The notes under the pieces are model-generated. The model was not told where the DNA came from, did no database searches, and saw only the letters and a program-made list of their open reading frames with translations. From Buddleja alternifolia (taxonomy: Eukaryota > Streptophyta > Magnoliopsida > Lamiales > Scrophulariaceae), in NCBI GenBank assembly GCA_019426215.1, contig CM033393.1, positions 22,198,591 to 22,262,590 of the forward strand: 64,000 nt of DNA. The letters are read 5' to 3'. The position numbers and the translations under genes were made by a program. Position 1 is the stretch's first letter; each line of letters begins with the position of its first letter. This document shows positions 45,800 through 55,218 of the stretch, in pieces.

Positions 45800-47308
45800 A
45801 CTAGGCCTTGGATTAACTTCACCAACTAACCCAAGGCACCTATCGGTCATCGATCGATGTGTAGCAATGTTGCCATAACTTCCTAGATGTCAACAATGAA
45901 AAGCTAACCTATCCAGATTTCGATCTTCATATGATTCGAATCCCTCCATCTTTTTCCCTTCTAAGGCCTAGGGTTTGGCGACGGTTGAAACCCTAGTAGC
46001 CTCGGAAACTATGACTATGTTGGTTCCACTAATGATCCGGTCTTCTAAGAAGGGATCACCAATCTCTCTTATAAGATTATGCTCTAGCCAGAGACTTTTC
46101 TCGATCATTCAATTTAACTCAACAACACTGGAAATGCCAGGCTGTTAGCCCAGGATGGATCCCTTGACGACTGCTGTCTGTTTTGCTGTACTACCAAATC
46201 ATATAGAACATACACGCCATATGACTAACCTGGAGTGCACGTCCATATCAAAGTATAGTGGGTAGTACCCTTTTCAATGACATCTCAAGTCTAAGGATTA
46301 TCTCACACTACGAAACCCAAGGACTCCAAGTTCGACAGCATCAACGAAGAATCCTTAGCGGGGCTGTTCAATTCTATAATCACCCAAAGTATGAATCTTC
46401 ATGCATGTATTGGCCATGCTAGCCATCGACAATGGAACGCATCAACCTCTTGGAAGAGTTACAAGCACGAAGAAGTCTTGGCGAGGCCAGTGATATCCCA
46501 CATCTCACAGCCTTTATGACTTGGAACGTGTTTTAGGATTACGGTCTTTGTGAGCATTTCATAGGTGTCCTGACCGCCTTCCTTAACAAAATGTAATCCA
46601 TTGGATGTTTATCTATACTCTACTGCATAGTCGACAATAAAGAAGCATTCCAACAGTTTTGATATAATTTAAATGACAAGACTGTCATAGTGTTTATGAT
46701 CCAGTGTTCAAGCCAGCAGATGGCTCGCCGGGCATACAACACTATCATACACCACAACAATCCCCGCGACTCCTGCCTTTAGATATCACGCCAGAATAAG
46801 ACTTGAAGAAAATCTACCTCCTTTGGCTCCACCATGGCCAACGGCTATAAAGGAAGGGGAGAAAGAATTCCTCTTCTTCTTTTTTTGCTGTCAAGTTTAT
46901 TATGAGTTACTTAGGTTTTTCCACTAGGTATCACGTATTTATGAGAAACGATGGGCTTAGAATTAATTAATTCCTTGAGCCCACCAAATCCTATTATACA
47001 CGCCTAACTCATCCCTATTGGGATAAGTTGACTTTCAACTTAGTCCAATTATTAGTTACGTCCAACATATTTTAATCTAATTAAAATATGATATTAATTA
47101 ATAATCAACCGACTTAATTAAGCTAATAATTAATTTAGGATAGGATGAATATAATAAATAAATCTAATTATTTATTATTAATTTACTTTCATTAATTTAA
47201 TTAATCAAATAAATTAATTTGTCCATCAAATGACAAATTATCTAATTTATGTTATTTGACAGCGAAAGAATTTCTTCGCTTAATTCCTTCAAAGCGTGGC
47301 TCTCTAGG
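45800..47308. repeat. Copy 2: unrecognised flank and partial reversed LTR
   Basis: Repeats 12495-14003: about 1 kb of sequence I do not recognise, then the reversed Copia A family LTR (from about 46775). It stops at the motif GGCTCTCTAGG (47298-47308), after which the sequence switches to the Copia B integrase-RT linker. No gene is supported here. Confidence 0.75.
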
Positions 47309-49171
47309 ATTATTGATGAAGATAATAAAATCATTGTACCTAATCCTAAGATTACTCGTAAAGATATCAACGATGATATTGCAAGAAACGCTGATGATCA
47401 TGAAGGGAATGTTCATCAAGAGCAAACTCAAACTGTAAACACTGAAGCGCTTACGCAAGGAATTGGTCAAGCGCCTGCACAGCCTAATCAAGCGTTAGAT
47501 CAATCTCTTAACCGTTCCAACCAGAAAAAATGGCTCAGAGACCATCCACCAGAACTAATTATTGGAGATATTGGAGCACCTGTTAGAACCAGAGCCGCTA
47601 CAATAAATGAGGCCATGTTTGCAAGATTCATATCTCAAATGGAACCAAAGAAAGTGGATGAAGCGCTTAACGATCCAAGTTGGATTGAAGCCATGCAAGA
47701 AGAGCTAAATCAGATTGAAAGAAATAAGGTATGGACGCTAGTACCAAGGCCAACTCACCAAGGAGTTATTGGGACTAGATGGGTTTATAGAAACAAAATG
47801 GATGAGAATGGTACTGTAATTAGAAACAAAGCCAGACTTGTAGCACAAGGATACTGTCAAGAAGAGGGCATCGACTTCGATGAGACATACGCTCCTGTCA
47901 CCCGTCTTGAAGCCAATCGGATGTTTCTAACGTTTGCAGCATTTAACAAATTTACAGTGTATCAAATGGACGTAAAGAGTGCATTTCTGAATGGTAAACT
48001 CCAAGAAGAAGTATATGTGGAGCAACCACCAGGATTCATCAACAACCATGGGAAAAGTATGGTCTACAAATTGGACAAGGCACTTTATGGTCTTAAACAA
48101 GCACCAAGAGCATGGTATGACACTCTTTCTATCTTCCTTATAGGTAAAGGCTTTTCAAAAGGCAGCGTTGACACAACGTTATTCAAAATTACCCATAATG
48201 AAGATATTCTCCTAGTTCAAATTTATGTTGATGATATTATATTTGGATCTACCAATAAGCGTCTATGTGAAAATTTTTCGAAAATGATGCAAGATCAATT
48301 TGAAATGAGCATGATGGGTGAATTAACTTTCTTCCTAGGATTACAAGTTAAACAACTCCCTAATGGCATATTCATAAACCAAACTAAATATACTAGAGAT
48401 ATGATCAAGAAATTTGGTATGGAAAATGCATCACCTTCCAAAATTCCAATGAGCCAAACGCTTAAGCTAGATAGAGATGATAATGGAAAGAAAATTGATA
48501 TCACTAACTATAGAGGTATTATTGGATCACTTCTTTATCTTATAGCTAGTAGACCTGATATTATGTTCTCAATATGCATGTGTGCACGATTTCAAGCTGA
48601 TCCTAGAGAATCACACTTAATTGCTGCTAAAAGGATCCTTAAGTACCTAAAAGGCACACAAAATGTGGGCTTATGGTATCCTACGGATTCTCCTTTTGAA
48701 CTAATTGGTTATTCAGATGCAGATTTTGCAGGATGCAAAATAGATAGAAAAAGTACTAGTGGAACATGTCAATTTCTAGGTAATAGACTAATTTCATGGC
48801 ATAGTAAGAAGCAACAGTCCATCGCTACTTCCACCGCTGAAGCTGAGTATGTAGCCGCTGGAAGCTGTTGTGCACAGATCCTTTGGATGAGGCAACAACT
48901 TAGAGACTATGGAATAATCCTAGATCCAACTCCTATCCATTGCGACAATAAAAGCGCCTTAGCAATGACTCAAAATCCAGTTCTTCAATCTAGAACCAAA
49001 CACATTGACATTCGCTATCACTTTCTACGTGACCACGTTCAAAAGAAAGATATCTCCATGCACTTCATCGGTACAGAAAAGCAACTGGCAGATATCTTCA
49101 CCAAAGCGCTCAACGAACAACGTTTTCTCACTTTAAGAAGTGAACTAGGTATGATTGATCTAAATGTTTAA
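47249..49171 (+). CDS. RT: Chimeric open frame: LTR remnant fused to Copia B RT and RNase H
   Basis: A 640-codon frame with no internal stop. The first 20 or so residues come from reversed LTR sequence; from 47311 it is the Copia B linker, reverse transcriptase and RNase H (copy of 23578-25440). RT motifs [12 protein letters not shown] and YVDDIIFGS and the RNase H blocks [10 protein letters not shown] and LADIFTKAL are all present. The two lesions of copy 1, the 2-base insertion near 23800 and the TAA at 24028-24030, are absent here. It lacks protease and integrase and has no promoter of its own, so expression is doubtful. The start at 47249 is only the first ATG of a fused frame, not a natural start. 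Confidence 0.8.
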   Translation: MLFDSERISSLNSFKAWLSRIIDEDNKIIVPNPKITRKDINDDIARNADDHEGNVHQEQTQTVNTEALTQGIGQAPAQPNQALDQSLNRSNQKKWLRDHPPELIIGDIGAPVRTRAATINEAMFARFISQMEPKKVDEALNDPSWIEAMQEELNQIERNKVWTLVPRPTHQGVIGTRWVYRNKMDENGTVIRNKARLVAQGYCQEEGIDFDETYAPVTRLEANRMFLTFAAFNKFTVYQMDVKSAFLNGKLQEEVYVEQPPGFINNHGKSMVYKLDKALYGLKQAPRAWYDTLSIFLIGKGFSKGSVDTTLFKITHNEDILLVQIYVDDIIFGSTNKRLCENFSKMMQDQFEMSMMGELTFFLGLQVKQLPNGIFINQTKYTRDMIKKFGMENASPSKIPMSQTLKLDRDDNGKKIDITNYRGIIGSLLYLIASRPDIMFSICMCARFQADPRESHLIAAKRILKYLKGTQNVGLWYPTDSPFELIGYSDADFAGCKIDRKSTSGTCQFLGNRLISWHSKKQQSIATSTAEAEYVAAGSCCAQILWMRQQLRDYGIILDPTPIHCDNKSALAMTQNPVLQSRTKHIDIRYHFLRDHVQKKDISMHFIGTEKQLADIFTKALNEQRFLTLRSELGMIDLNV

Positions 49172-49199
49172 TCATTCGAAACATCATACTTTTGTTAGG

Positions 49200-50793
49200 T
49201 GATATATGTTATTTTTACACTAGTTTTCCCCCGTTTATTGACTTGGTTTTGATTGTTTTCATGATAATTTGATGACATATGATGCTTGGACCCTTGTTTT
49301 CTCATATTTTCTAGAATAACATATCATTTGGAGAAAAGAACAAGAATTGAAGATAAATCATGCATAAAGATACAAACTGTCTGCGCAGTGCTAGAGTTTA
49401 TGGAATAGATTTCTCTACCCATGTCCACATTACACACTTCTTATACCAATGGAAAGATAAGAGGCAAAGGTACATTTCTTATGTTGAAGACAAAGATCAG
49501 ATATGTAGGGAAGGAGGTGAAAACGTCATCGGAAGAGACGTCTTACGATGGAGTTTTCTCATTCAGTGACTTGTGAGACAATTTTGTCATCTTTAACGTT
49601 TGATTTCGGCCCTAGTGTCTTCTGGAGAGTTGTAGATCTTTGTTTTAGGATTCTACAGCAACTTGAATCAATGAATTCCGACATCGGTAGAGAAAGTTAT
49701 GCGAAGTTTACCAAAACTGGCTGGAGCAGCAGGGGACGAACGCCGCGGCGTTCAACAAGCGAACGCCGCGGCGTTCACATGCAGTAGCCAACGCCGAGGC
49801 GTTCAACAAGCGAACGCCGCGGCGTTCGAGGCAGCGGGTTGGTCTATAAATACCCCTTTTAGCCATTTTTTACCCTAACTCACCTTAGATATCAGCAACC
49901 ACACGAAAATAGAGAGAGAGAGAGCTTAGAAGAGAAGATTAAAGGTCAAAACATGGAGAATTCAACAAGGAATCCACATCTCTACAAGAATTAGGGAGTT
50001 TTTACATATTTGTTTCTTGAATTTGTTCAAATCTCCTATGACTTGTATGATTTATATTTGCACTTTTGACATGAATATGAGCTAAACTTGTTTGATTGAG
50101 GCCATGGATAGGCCGTTTATGTTATTTTGATTGTTGATTTGTTGGTGTTTATTGGATTAATTTTGGTTTTAGCTATGTATTCAATATTTGATCTCAATGC
50201 TACATTTGCTTGATCACCAAGTGTTTGATAAAATGCCTAGGTTAGAGATCGAGAGATAATAACCTAGGGAAGATATAAACATTGAATACCCTATAGTTAA
50301 ACCGACTAGAGATAGACTCGGTTTCTTTAGGTGGCTTTCCATTCACGTGGGGAATTCCTAGACCTTAAATGCATCCTCGTTAATCGGGTTTTCATATAGA
50401 GATATATAGGAAATCGTTACCAAGGGTAGGGTTTCTATGCCAAGAGATTGGGTAGTACGTACGTTAGGGAATTTCGCCTTAGCTAAATCAATCTAATAAT
50501 CCAATAGAACCTAAATCACAATCTAAATGCATAATCGGTTGAACCATGTGCCTTGATCGCTTCTCTCTATTGTTTCCTCCCTTTATTTGGTGTGACGTTG
50601 CCTTAGTTTATTTTCTAGTATTTATTAATTAGTTAATCAACCTTTCTATCGACCGATTTAACTTAGAATTGAGTAATATAGTAGTCTTGGTACTTAGATT
50701 ATAGTTGTCCCTGCGGATACGATAACCCCGGACTTAGAAATCCACTTTACTACTTACGCGACCTAGTTCTCTTGCTAGGATTTTGTCGTGTCA
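49200..50793 (+). repeat. 5' LTR of element E
   Basis: Starts TGATATATGTTATTTTTACAC and ends ATTTTGTCGTGTCA. TATA box TATAAATA at 49845-49852, placed 17 bases after the last of four GC-rich palindromes (49738-49827). A GA microsatellite lies near 49910-49924. The short frames at 49360-49569 and 49548-49787 lie in LTR sequence and are not genes. Confidence 0.92.
49738..49827 (+). promoter_or_regulatory. Four GC-rich palindromes upstream of the element E TATA box
   Basis: GAACGCCGCGGCGTTC, a perfect 16-bp palindrome, occurs at 49738-49753, 49761-49776 and 49812-49827; a variant, CAACGCCGAGGCGTTC, is at 49789-49804. The first two and the last two are each separated by the same 7-base spacer AACAAGC. 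The place just upstream of the TATA box suggests protein binding to a dyad, but the factor is unknown. The block is repeated in the 3' LTR at 54163-54252. Confidence 0.7.
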
Positions 50794-50799
50794 AGTTTT

Positions 50800-50817
50800 T
50801 GGCGCCGTTGCCGGGGA
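50800..50817 (+). other. Primer binding site of element E
   Basis: TGGCGCCGTTGCCGGGGA, identical to that of Gypsy D, starts six bases after the LTR end. Confidence 0.88.
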
Positions 50818-50904
50818 CAACTATGGTATCTAATATCGAGATTCTCTTATTCGTTCTGAGCTTAAGTCAATTTTTTATTTTGTATATTTCTAGTTCTTGA
50901 AGAT

Positions 50905-52059
50905 ATGAGTGCTTATAACTTTCAATGGCCATGTCAGGATATGTATTCATCAATCACCACATCAAGCTCAATGCAAATGGAATCCTATGAGCCCACCTAC
51001 CATCCCGATTGGATAAATCACCCAAGCTCAACATGTCAAAATAACATGATATATCCCGGTTGGATAAATCATCCAAGCTCAACATGGAGTTACAACAATG
51101 ATGCAATGATACTTTCATCGGGGTTTGACCATGCCGGTAGCCTTCCTTACCAACAACATGATAGTTTTCATCAACAAGAGCTAGAGACGAGGTCTAAAAT
51201 TGAGGCCTTGGGGAATGAATTTAGTGTATGGGTACAAGCTAGCATAAAGGAGGCAGAAGCAAGTTTCGAGGAGTCAAAATCCCGAAGAAAGGAGTCAGAA
51301 GCTCATAGAAAGGAAGTGGCAAGATTAGTAAATCAAGCAGTCAACTTATGGAAGGAGAGAGCGCCTTGCACCATGGAGAGTAGCACCAAAGAGAATGAGG
51401 CATCCCTCAATATAGAAGTTGAACAAGGTTTTGATTTAGAACTACAATGTCTACATCCTATCACTAAAGAAGAACCATCTCCCGAATCCATGTGTGTCAA
51501 AATAGAGGCAAAAACAACTGAGCATATACGAATGAAGAAAGAAATTTTTAAATCCATTTCACGACATGGCCAAGAAAGAACATTAGAAATCTTCAAGAAC
51601 CCAATGCCACCTACCATCATATCCCTTGAATTCTTAAGGGAATCCATCAATCACCAGAGGGATATAGTGGAAGATGGTCAAGTCAAAGTATGCAACTTCA
51701 ATGATTCATCCGAGACATACACCATGAAATCAAGTGATACTACAGATGAGAATGACAAAATCATAGGGTATATAAATCACTTGGAGATTTCACCATTGAG
51801 GTTGCCAACGACAAGACTAGGGGAGTTTGAGACAGTCACACACCAATTGTATCCATCAATTGATGATCCCCCTCCTCTAGAATTTACACTTTACTCTTTG
51901 CATTTCAATTACATATTTATAGAAGAGAATTTGTGCTCACTTTTGATTATTCCAGGTTTTATGATAAAGATTGGAGGGGATATGCCATTACGCAATTGGA
52001 AAAAGCATAAGAAAACTCGTCCCTACAAAGTTGGCATTGCTCCTTACAATCCACCGTGA
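50905..52059 (+). CDS. Element E orphan protein, 384 residues
   Basis: The only ORF of element E, starting at an ATG 88 bases after the PBS, intact to TGA at 52057-52059. I do not recognise the protein and see no gag, zinc knuckle or enzyme motif. The N-terminal part contains a duplicated unit with core GWINHPSST or DWINHPSST (DNA at about 51003-51035 and 51055-51087). Residues about 95-155 are rich in Glu, Lys and Arg with a heptad-like pattern suggesting a coiled coil. The middle is acidic, and the C-terminus ends in a basic, aromatic stretch (LRNWKKHKKTRPYKVG). The intact frame in a mobile element suggests it is maintained, perhaps as a gag-like RNA-binding or packaging protein, but that is inference. 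Confidence 0.65.
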   Translation: MSAYNFQWPCQDMYSSITTSSSMQMESYEPTYHPDWINHPSSTCQNNMIYPGWINHPSSTWSYNNDAMILSSGFDHAGSLPYQQHDSFHQQELETRSKIEALGNEFSVWVQASIKEAEASFEESKSRRKESEAHRKEVARLVNQAVNLWKERAPCTMESSTKENEASLNIEVEQGFDLELQCLHPITKEEPSPESMCVKIEAKTTEHIRMKKEIFKSISRHGQERTLEIFKNPMPPTIISLEFLRESINHQRDIVEDGQVKVCNFNDSSETYTMKSSDTTDENDKIIGYINHLEISPLRLPTTRLGEFETVTHQLYPSIDDPPPLEFTLYSLHFNYIFIEENLCSLLIIPGFMIKIGGDMPLRNWKKHKKTRPYKVGIAPYNPP

Positions 52060-52100
52060 GCAATGCAAGGAGTCGAGCTAATGACTATAAACAAGCGCTT

Positions 52101-52118
52101 CTTGGGAGGCAACCCAAG
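52101..52118 (+). other. Hairpin after the element E ORF
   Basis: CTTGGG-AGGCAA-CCCAAG, a perfect 6-bp stem 41 nt after the ORF stop, preceded by AAACAAGCGCTT. It matches the hairpin after the Gypsy C integrase (34848-34831, minus strand). Confidence 0.65.
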
Positions 52119-52329
52119 TTTCTTTTATTGCTTTCTTTCTTTTCTTTTGTGCCCTCGTTTTGTTTCCCTCCCTCTTAACTCGTTTTGATATGGTTTCCTT
52201 TGAGTTTTCTCTCGTTCAGGTTTTGATCACAGTTTGATCCTGGGATATGAGCCCACCACCATGCTCCCTCCGTTTCTCTCCATTTCAGGGTTGTATCGCT
52301 TATCCCTCTTACATTGCATTTATTTCATG

Positions 52330-52364
52330 AACATTGAGGACAATGTTTAATTTAAGTTTGGGGG
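52330..52364 (+). other. Internal hairpin plus polypurine-like motif of element E
   Basis: AACATTG-AGGA-CAATGTT (52330-52347) is followed by AAGTTTGGGGG at 52354-52364. A further AAGTTTGGGGG is at 53092-53102. The 1.5-kb 3' region around these (52119-53586) holds no gene that I can support. Confidence 0.65.
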
Positions 52365-53586
52365 TACAACCTTGTTGATATAGAATTCATGAATTGGTGC
52401 ACCCTTGCATAAGAGCATAATGCGTTTGAATATCTCTACTCTCTCGAAGTCAAAGTTTCTTATCTGTGGTCAACATGTCATATGTTGTGACTTGAAAACC
52501 CTTTTTAGTCATGCTTATGCGATTTTTTTGAGGATTTAAAACTTTGGACTTTCAATTTTGTTGACTTTGAAGTGTGTATTAATGTTGTGAAGTCATAAAA
52601 TGATTTAGGCCATCTTTCATTGTTGTTAGCCTTACATTTTGGCCTTCTCTATATTGCATAATCTCTAGACCTTGATTTGAGCCGTATTGATAAGAATGGA
52701 GTGTGCTAAGTACACTAGAAACCACCATTCGTCTTTATTTCATATGCCAAGACAACCACCTTCTAGCCTAAAAGAAAAACAATGTCTTGCACCCAATCAA
52801 GAGAGTTTAGAACTTCATATCATTTGACTTGAATATGGGTAGTCACCTTGTTTTGATTTGAATGTATATGAGTTAGATAGTGATGTTTTGGCCATGTTGG
52901 GATATTGGAGGTTTGAAGTATTATGTAAAAAAAGGGGATGAAATGAAAACTTGAGCAATGGGCTAAATAGTCAAGAGAGAGATAGATATATATATGAAAA
53001 AAAAATTGTGCTCTCGACTAGGCTTGAATCTTGGCACTCATTTTGATCATTTGTCTTGGAATTCTGTGTACAACCCGATATGAAAAGAAACAAGTTTGGG
53101 GGTTGTAAGTTGAAAAGCAAAAGAGAATGAAAAAGGGATAAGTGATAAGTTGTGAAAGTTTATGTAGTCTATTTGTGAATTTAGATTGATGATTTTGAGT
53201 TATAGGCTCTCTTGACTTAGTCACTTTATCCATATCTTCCGGTCCTAGCCATCACCTAGCCTTACGTTACAAACCGGAAAGACCTTTTGATTGTGACTTT
53301 TGCACTTTATACACACCGATGGGTTAATGAATGTTGAATTGTTCCAATGTCTTTACTTTCCAATTGATTTGCATAATCTTGTCTAAAGTGTGCTCTTGAC
53401 ATGAACATGGGCGTGGGAGTTCATGATTTAGGGATGGAAACTAAGATTTTGTGAGGTTTTCAAATTGTTGAATGTTCAAAAGCATCGTGTAGTTTTTCAT
53501 AATCAATTTTGAAGATATAATGCTTGCTGTTGTGTGTATGAATTGGCAAATGAAAATTTCAATCTTCATGTGTGTGCTTGATTGTA

Positions 53587-53624
53587 TTTGATCGAGGACG
53601 ATCAAAGCTAAGTTTGGGGGTAGT
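53587..53624 (+). other. Terminal hairpin and polypurine tract of element E
   Basis: TTTGATCG-AGGA-CGATCAAA (53587-53606) is a perfect 8-bp stem with the loop AGGA, followed by AAGTTTGGGGG (53610-53620) and the LTR start at 53625. By position the purine run is the plus-strand primer. Confidence 0.8.
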
Positions 53625-55218
53625 TGATATATGTTATTTTTACACAAGTTTTCCCCCGTTTATTGACTTGGTTTTGATTGTTTTCATGATAATTTGATGA
53701 CATATGATGCTTGGACCCTTGTTTTCTCATATTTTCTAGAATAACATATCATTTGGAGAAAAGAACAAGAATTGAAGATAAATCATGCATAAAGATACAA
53801 ACTGTCTGCGCAGTGCTAGAGTTTATGGAATAGATTTCTCTACCCATGTCCAAATTACACACTTATTATACCAATGGAAAGATAAGAGGCAAAGGTACAT
53901 TTCTTATGTTGAAGACAAAGATCAGATATGTAGGGAAGGAGGTGAAAACGTCATCGGAAGAGACGTCTTACGATGGAGTTTTCTCATTCAGTGACTTGTG
54001 AGACACTTTTGTCATCTTTAACGTTTGATTTCGGCCCTAGTGTCTTCTGGAGAGTTGTAGATCTTTGTTTTAGGATTCTACAACAACTTGAATCAATGAA
54101 TTCCGACATCGGTAGAGAAAGTTATGCGAAGTTTACCAAAACTGGCTGGAGCAGCAGGGGACGAACGCCGCGGCGTTCAACAAGCGAACGCCGCGGCGTT
54201 CACATGCAGTAGCCAACGCCGAGGCGTTCAACAAGCGAACGCCGCGGCGTTCGAGGCAGCGGGTTGGTCTATAAATACCCCTTTTAGCCATTTTTTACCC
54301 TAACTCACCTTAGATATCAGCAACCACACGAAAATAGAGAGACAGAGAGCTTAGAAGAGAAGATTAAAGGTCAAAACATGGAGAATTCAACAAGGAATCC
54401 ACATCTCTACAAGAATTAGGGAGTTTTTACATATTTGTTTCTTGAATTTGTTCAAATCTCCTATGACTTGTATGATTTATATTTGCACTTTTGACATGAA
54501 TATGAGCTAAACTTGTTTGATTGAGGCCATGGATAGGCCGTTTATGTTATTTTGATTGTTGATTTGTTGGTGTTTATTGGATTAATTTTGGTTTTAGCTA
54601 TGTATTCAATATTTGATCTCAATGCTACATTTTCTTGATCACCAAGTGTTCGATAAAATGCCTAGGTTAGAGATCGAGAGATAATAACCTAGGGAAGATA
54701 TAAACATTGAATACCCTATAGTTAAACCGACTAGAGATAGACTCGGTTTCTTTAGGTGGCTTTCCATTCACGTGGGGAATTCCTAGACCTTAAATGCATC
54801 CTCGTTAATCGGGTTTTCATATAGAGATATATAGGAAATCGTTACCAAGGGTAGGGTTTCTATGCCAAGAGATTGGGTAGTACGTACGTTAGGGAATTTC
54901 GCCTTAGCTAAATCAATCTAATAATCAAATAGAACCTAAATCACAATCTAAATGCATAATCGGTTGAACCATGTGCCTTGATCGCTTCTCTCTATTGTTT
55001 CCTCCCTTTATTTGGTGTGACGTTGCCTTAGTTTATTTTCTAGTATTTATTAATTAGTTAATCAACCTTTCTATCGACCGATTTAACTTAGAATTGAGTA
55101 ATATAGTAGTCTTGGTACTTAGATTATAGTTGTCCCTGCGGATACGATAACCCCGGACTTAGAAATCCACTTTACTACTTACGCGACCTAGTTCTCTTGC
55201 TAGGATTTTGTCGTGTCA
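53625..55218 (+). repeat. 3' LTR of element E
   Basis: Same length as the 5' LTR, 1594 bp, with few base differences, which implies a recent insertion. TATA box at 54270-54277; palindromes at 54163-54178, 54186-54201, 54214-54229 and 54237-54252. Followed by the target repeat TTAGG. Confidence 0.92.

Larger units (their letters stand above)
49200..55218 (+). mobile_element. Element E: young non-autonomous gypsy-type LTR element
   Basis: Two LTRs of 1594 bp (49200-50793 and 53625-55218) with only a handful of differences, the gypsy PBS, one 384-codon ORF, a 3' region and a polypurine tract. The 5-bp repeat TTAGG at 49195-49199 and 55219-55223 is the target-site duplication, in the spacer after Copia B pol. 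No gag, protease, RT or integrase domain is present, so it must use the enzymes of another element; it fits the LARD class. The PBS, the LTR end GTGTCA, the post-ORF hairpin and the polypurine modules tie it to the Athila-like group that includes Gypsy C. Confidence 0.92.

Noticed and set aside
49738..49827. Regular palindromic repeats that superficially look like a short CRISPR array
   Set aside because: The repeats are 16-bp palindromes with 7- to 12-base, partly identical spacers inside a plant LTR, present in both LTRs; no cas genes and no prokaryotic context.
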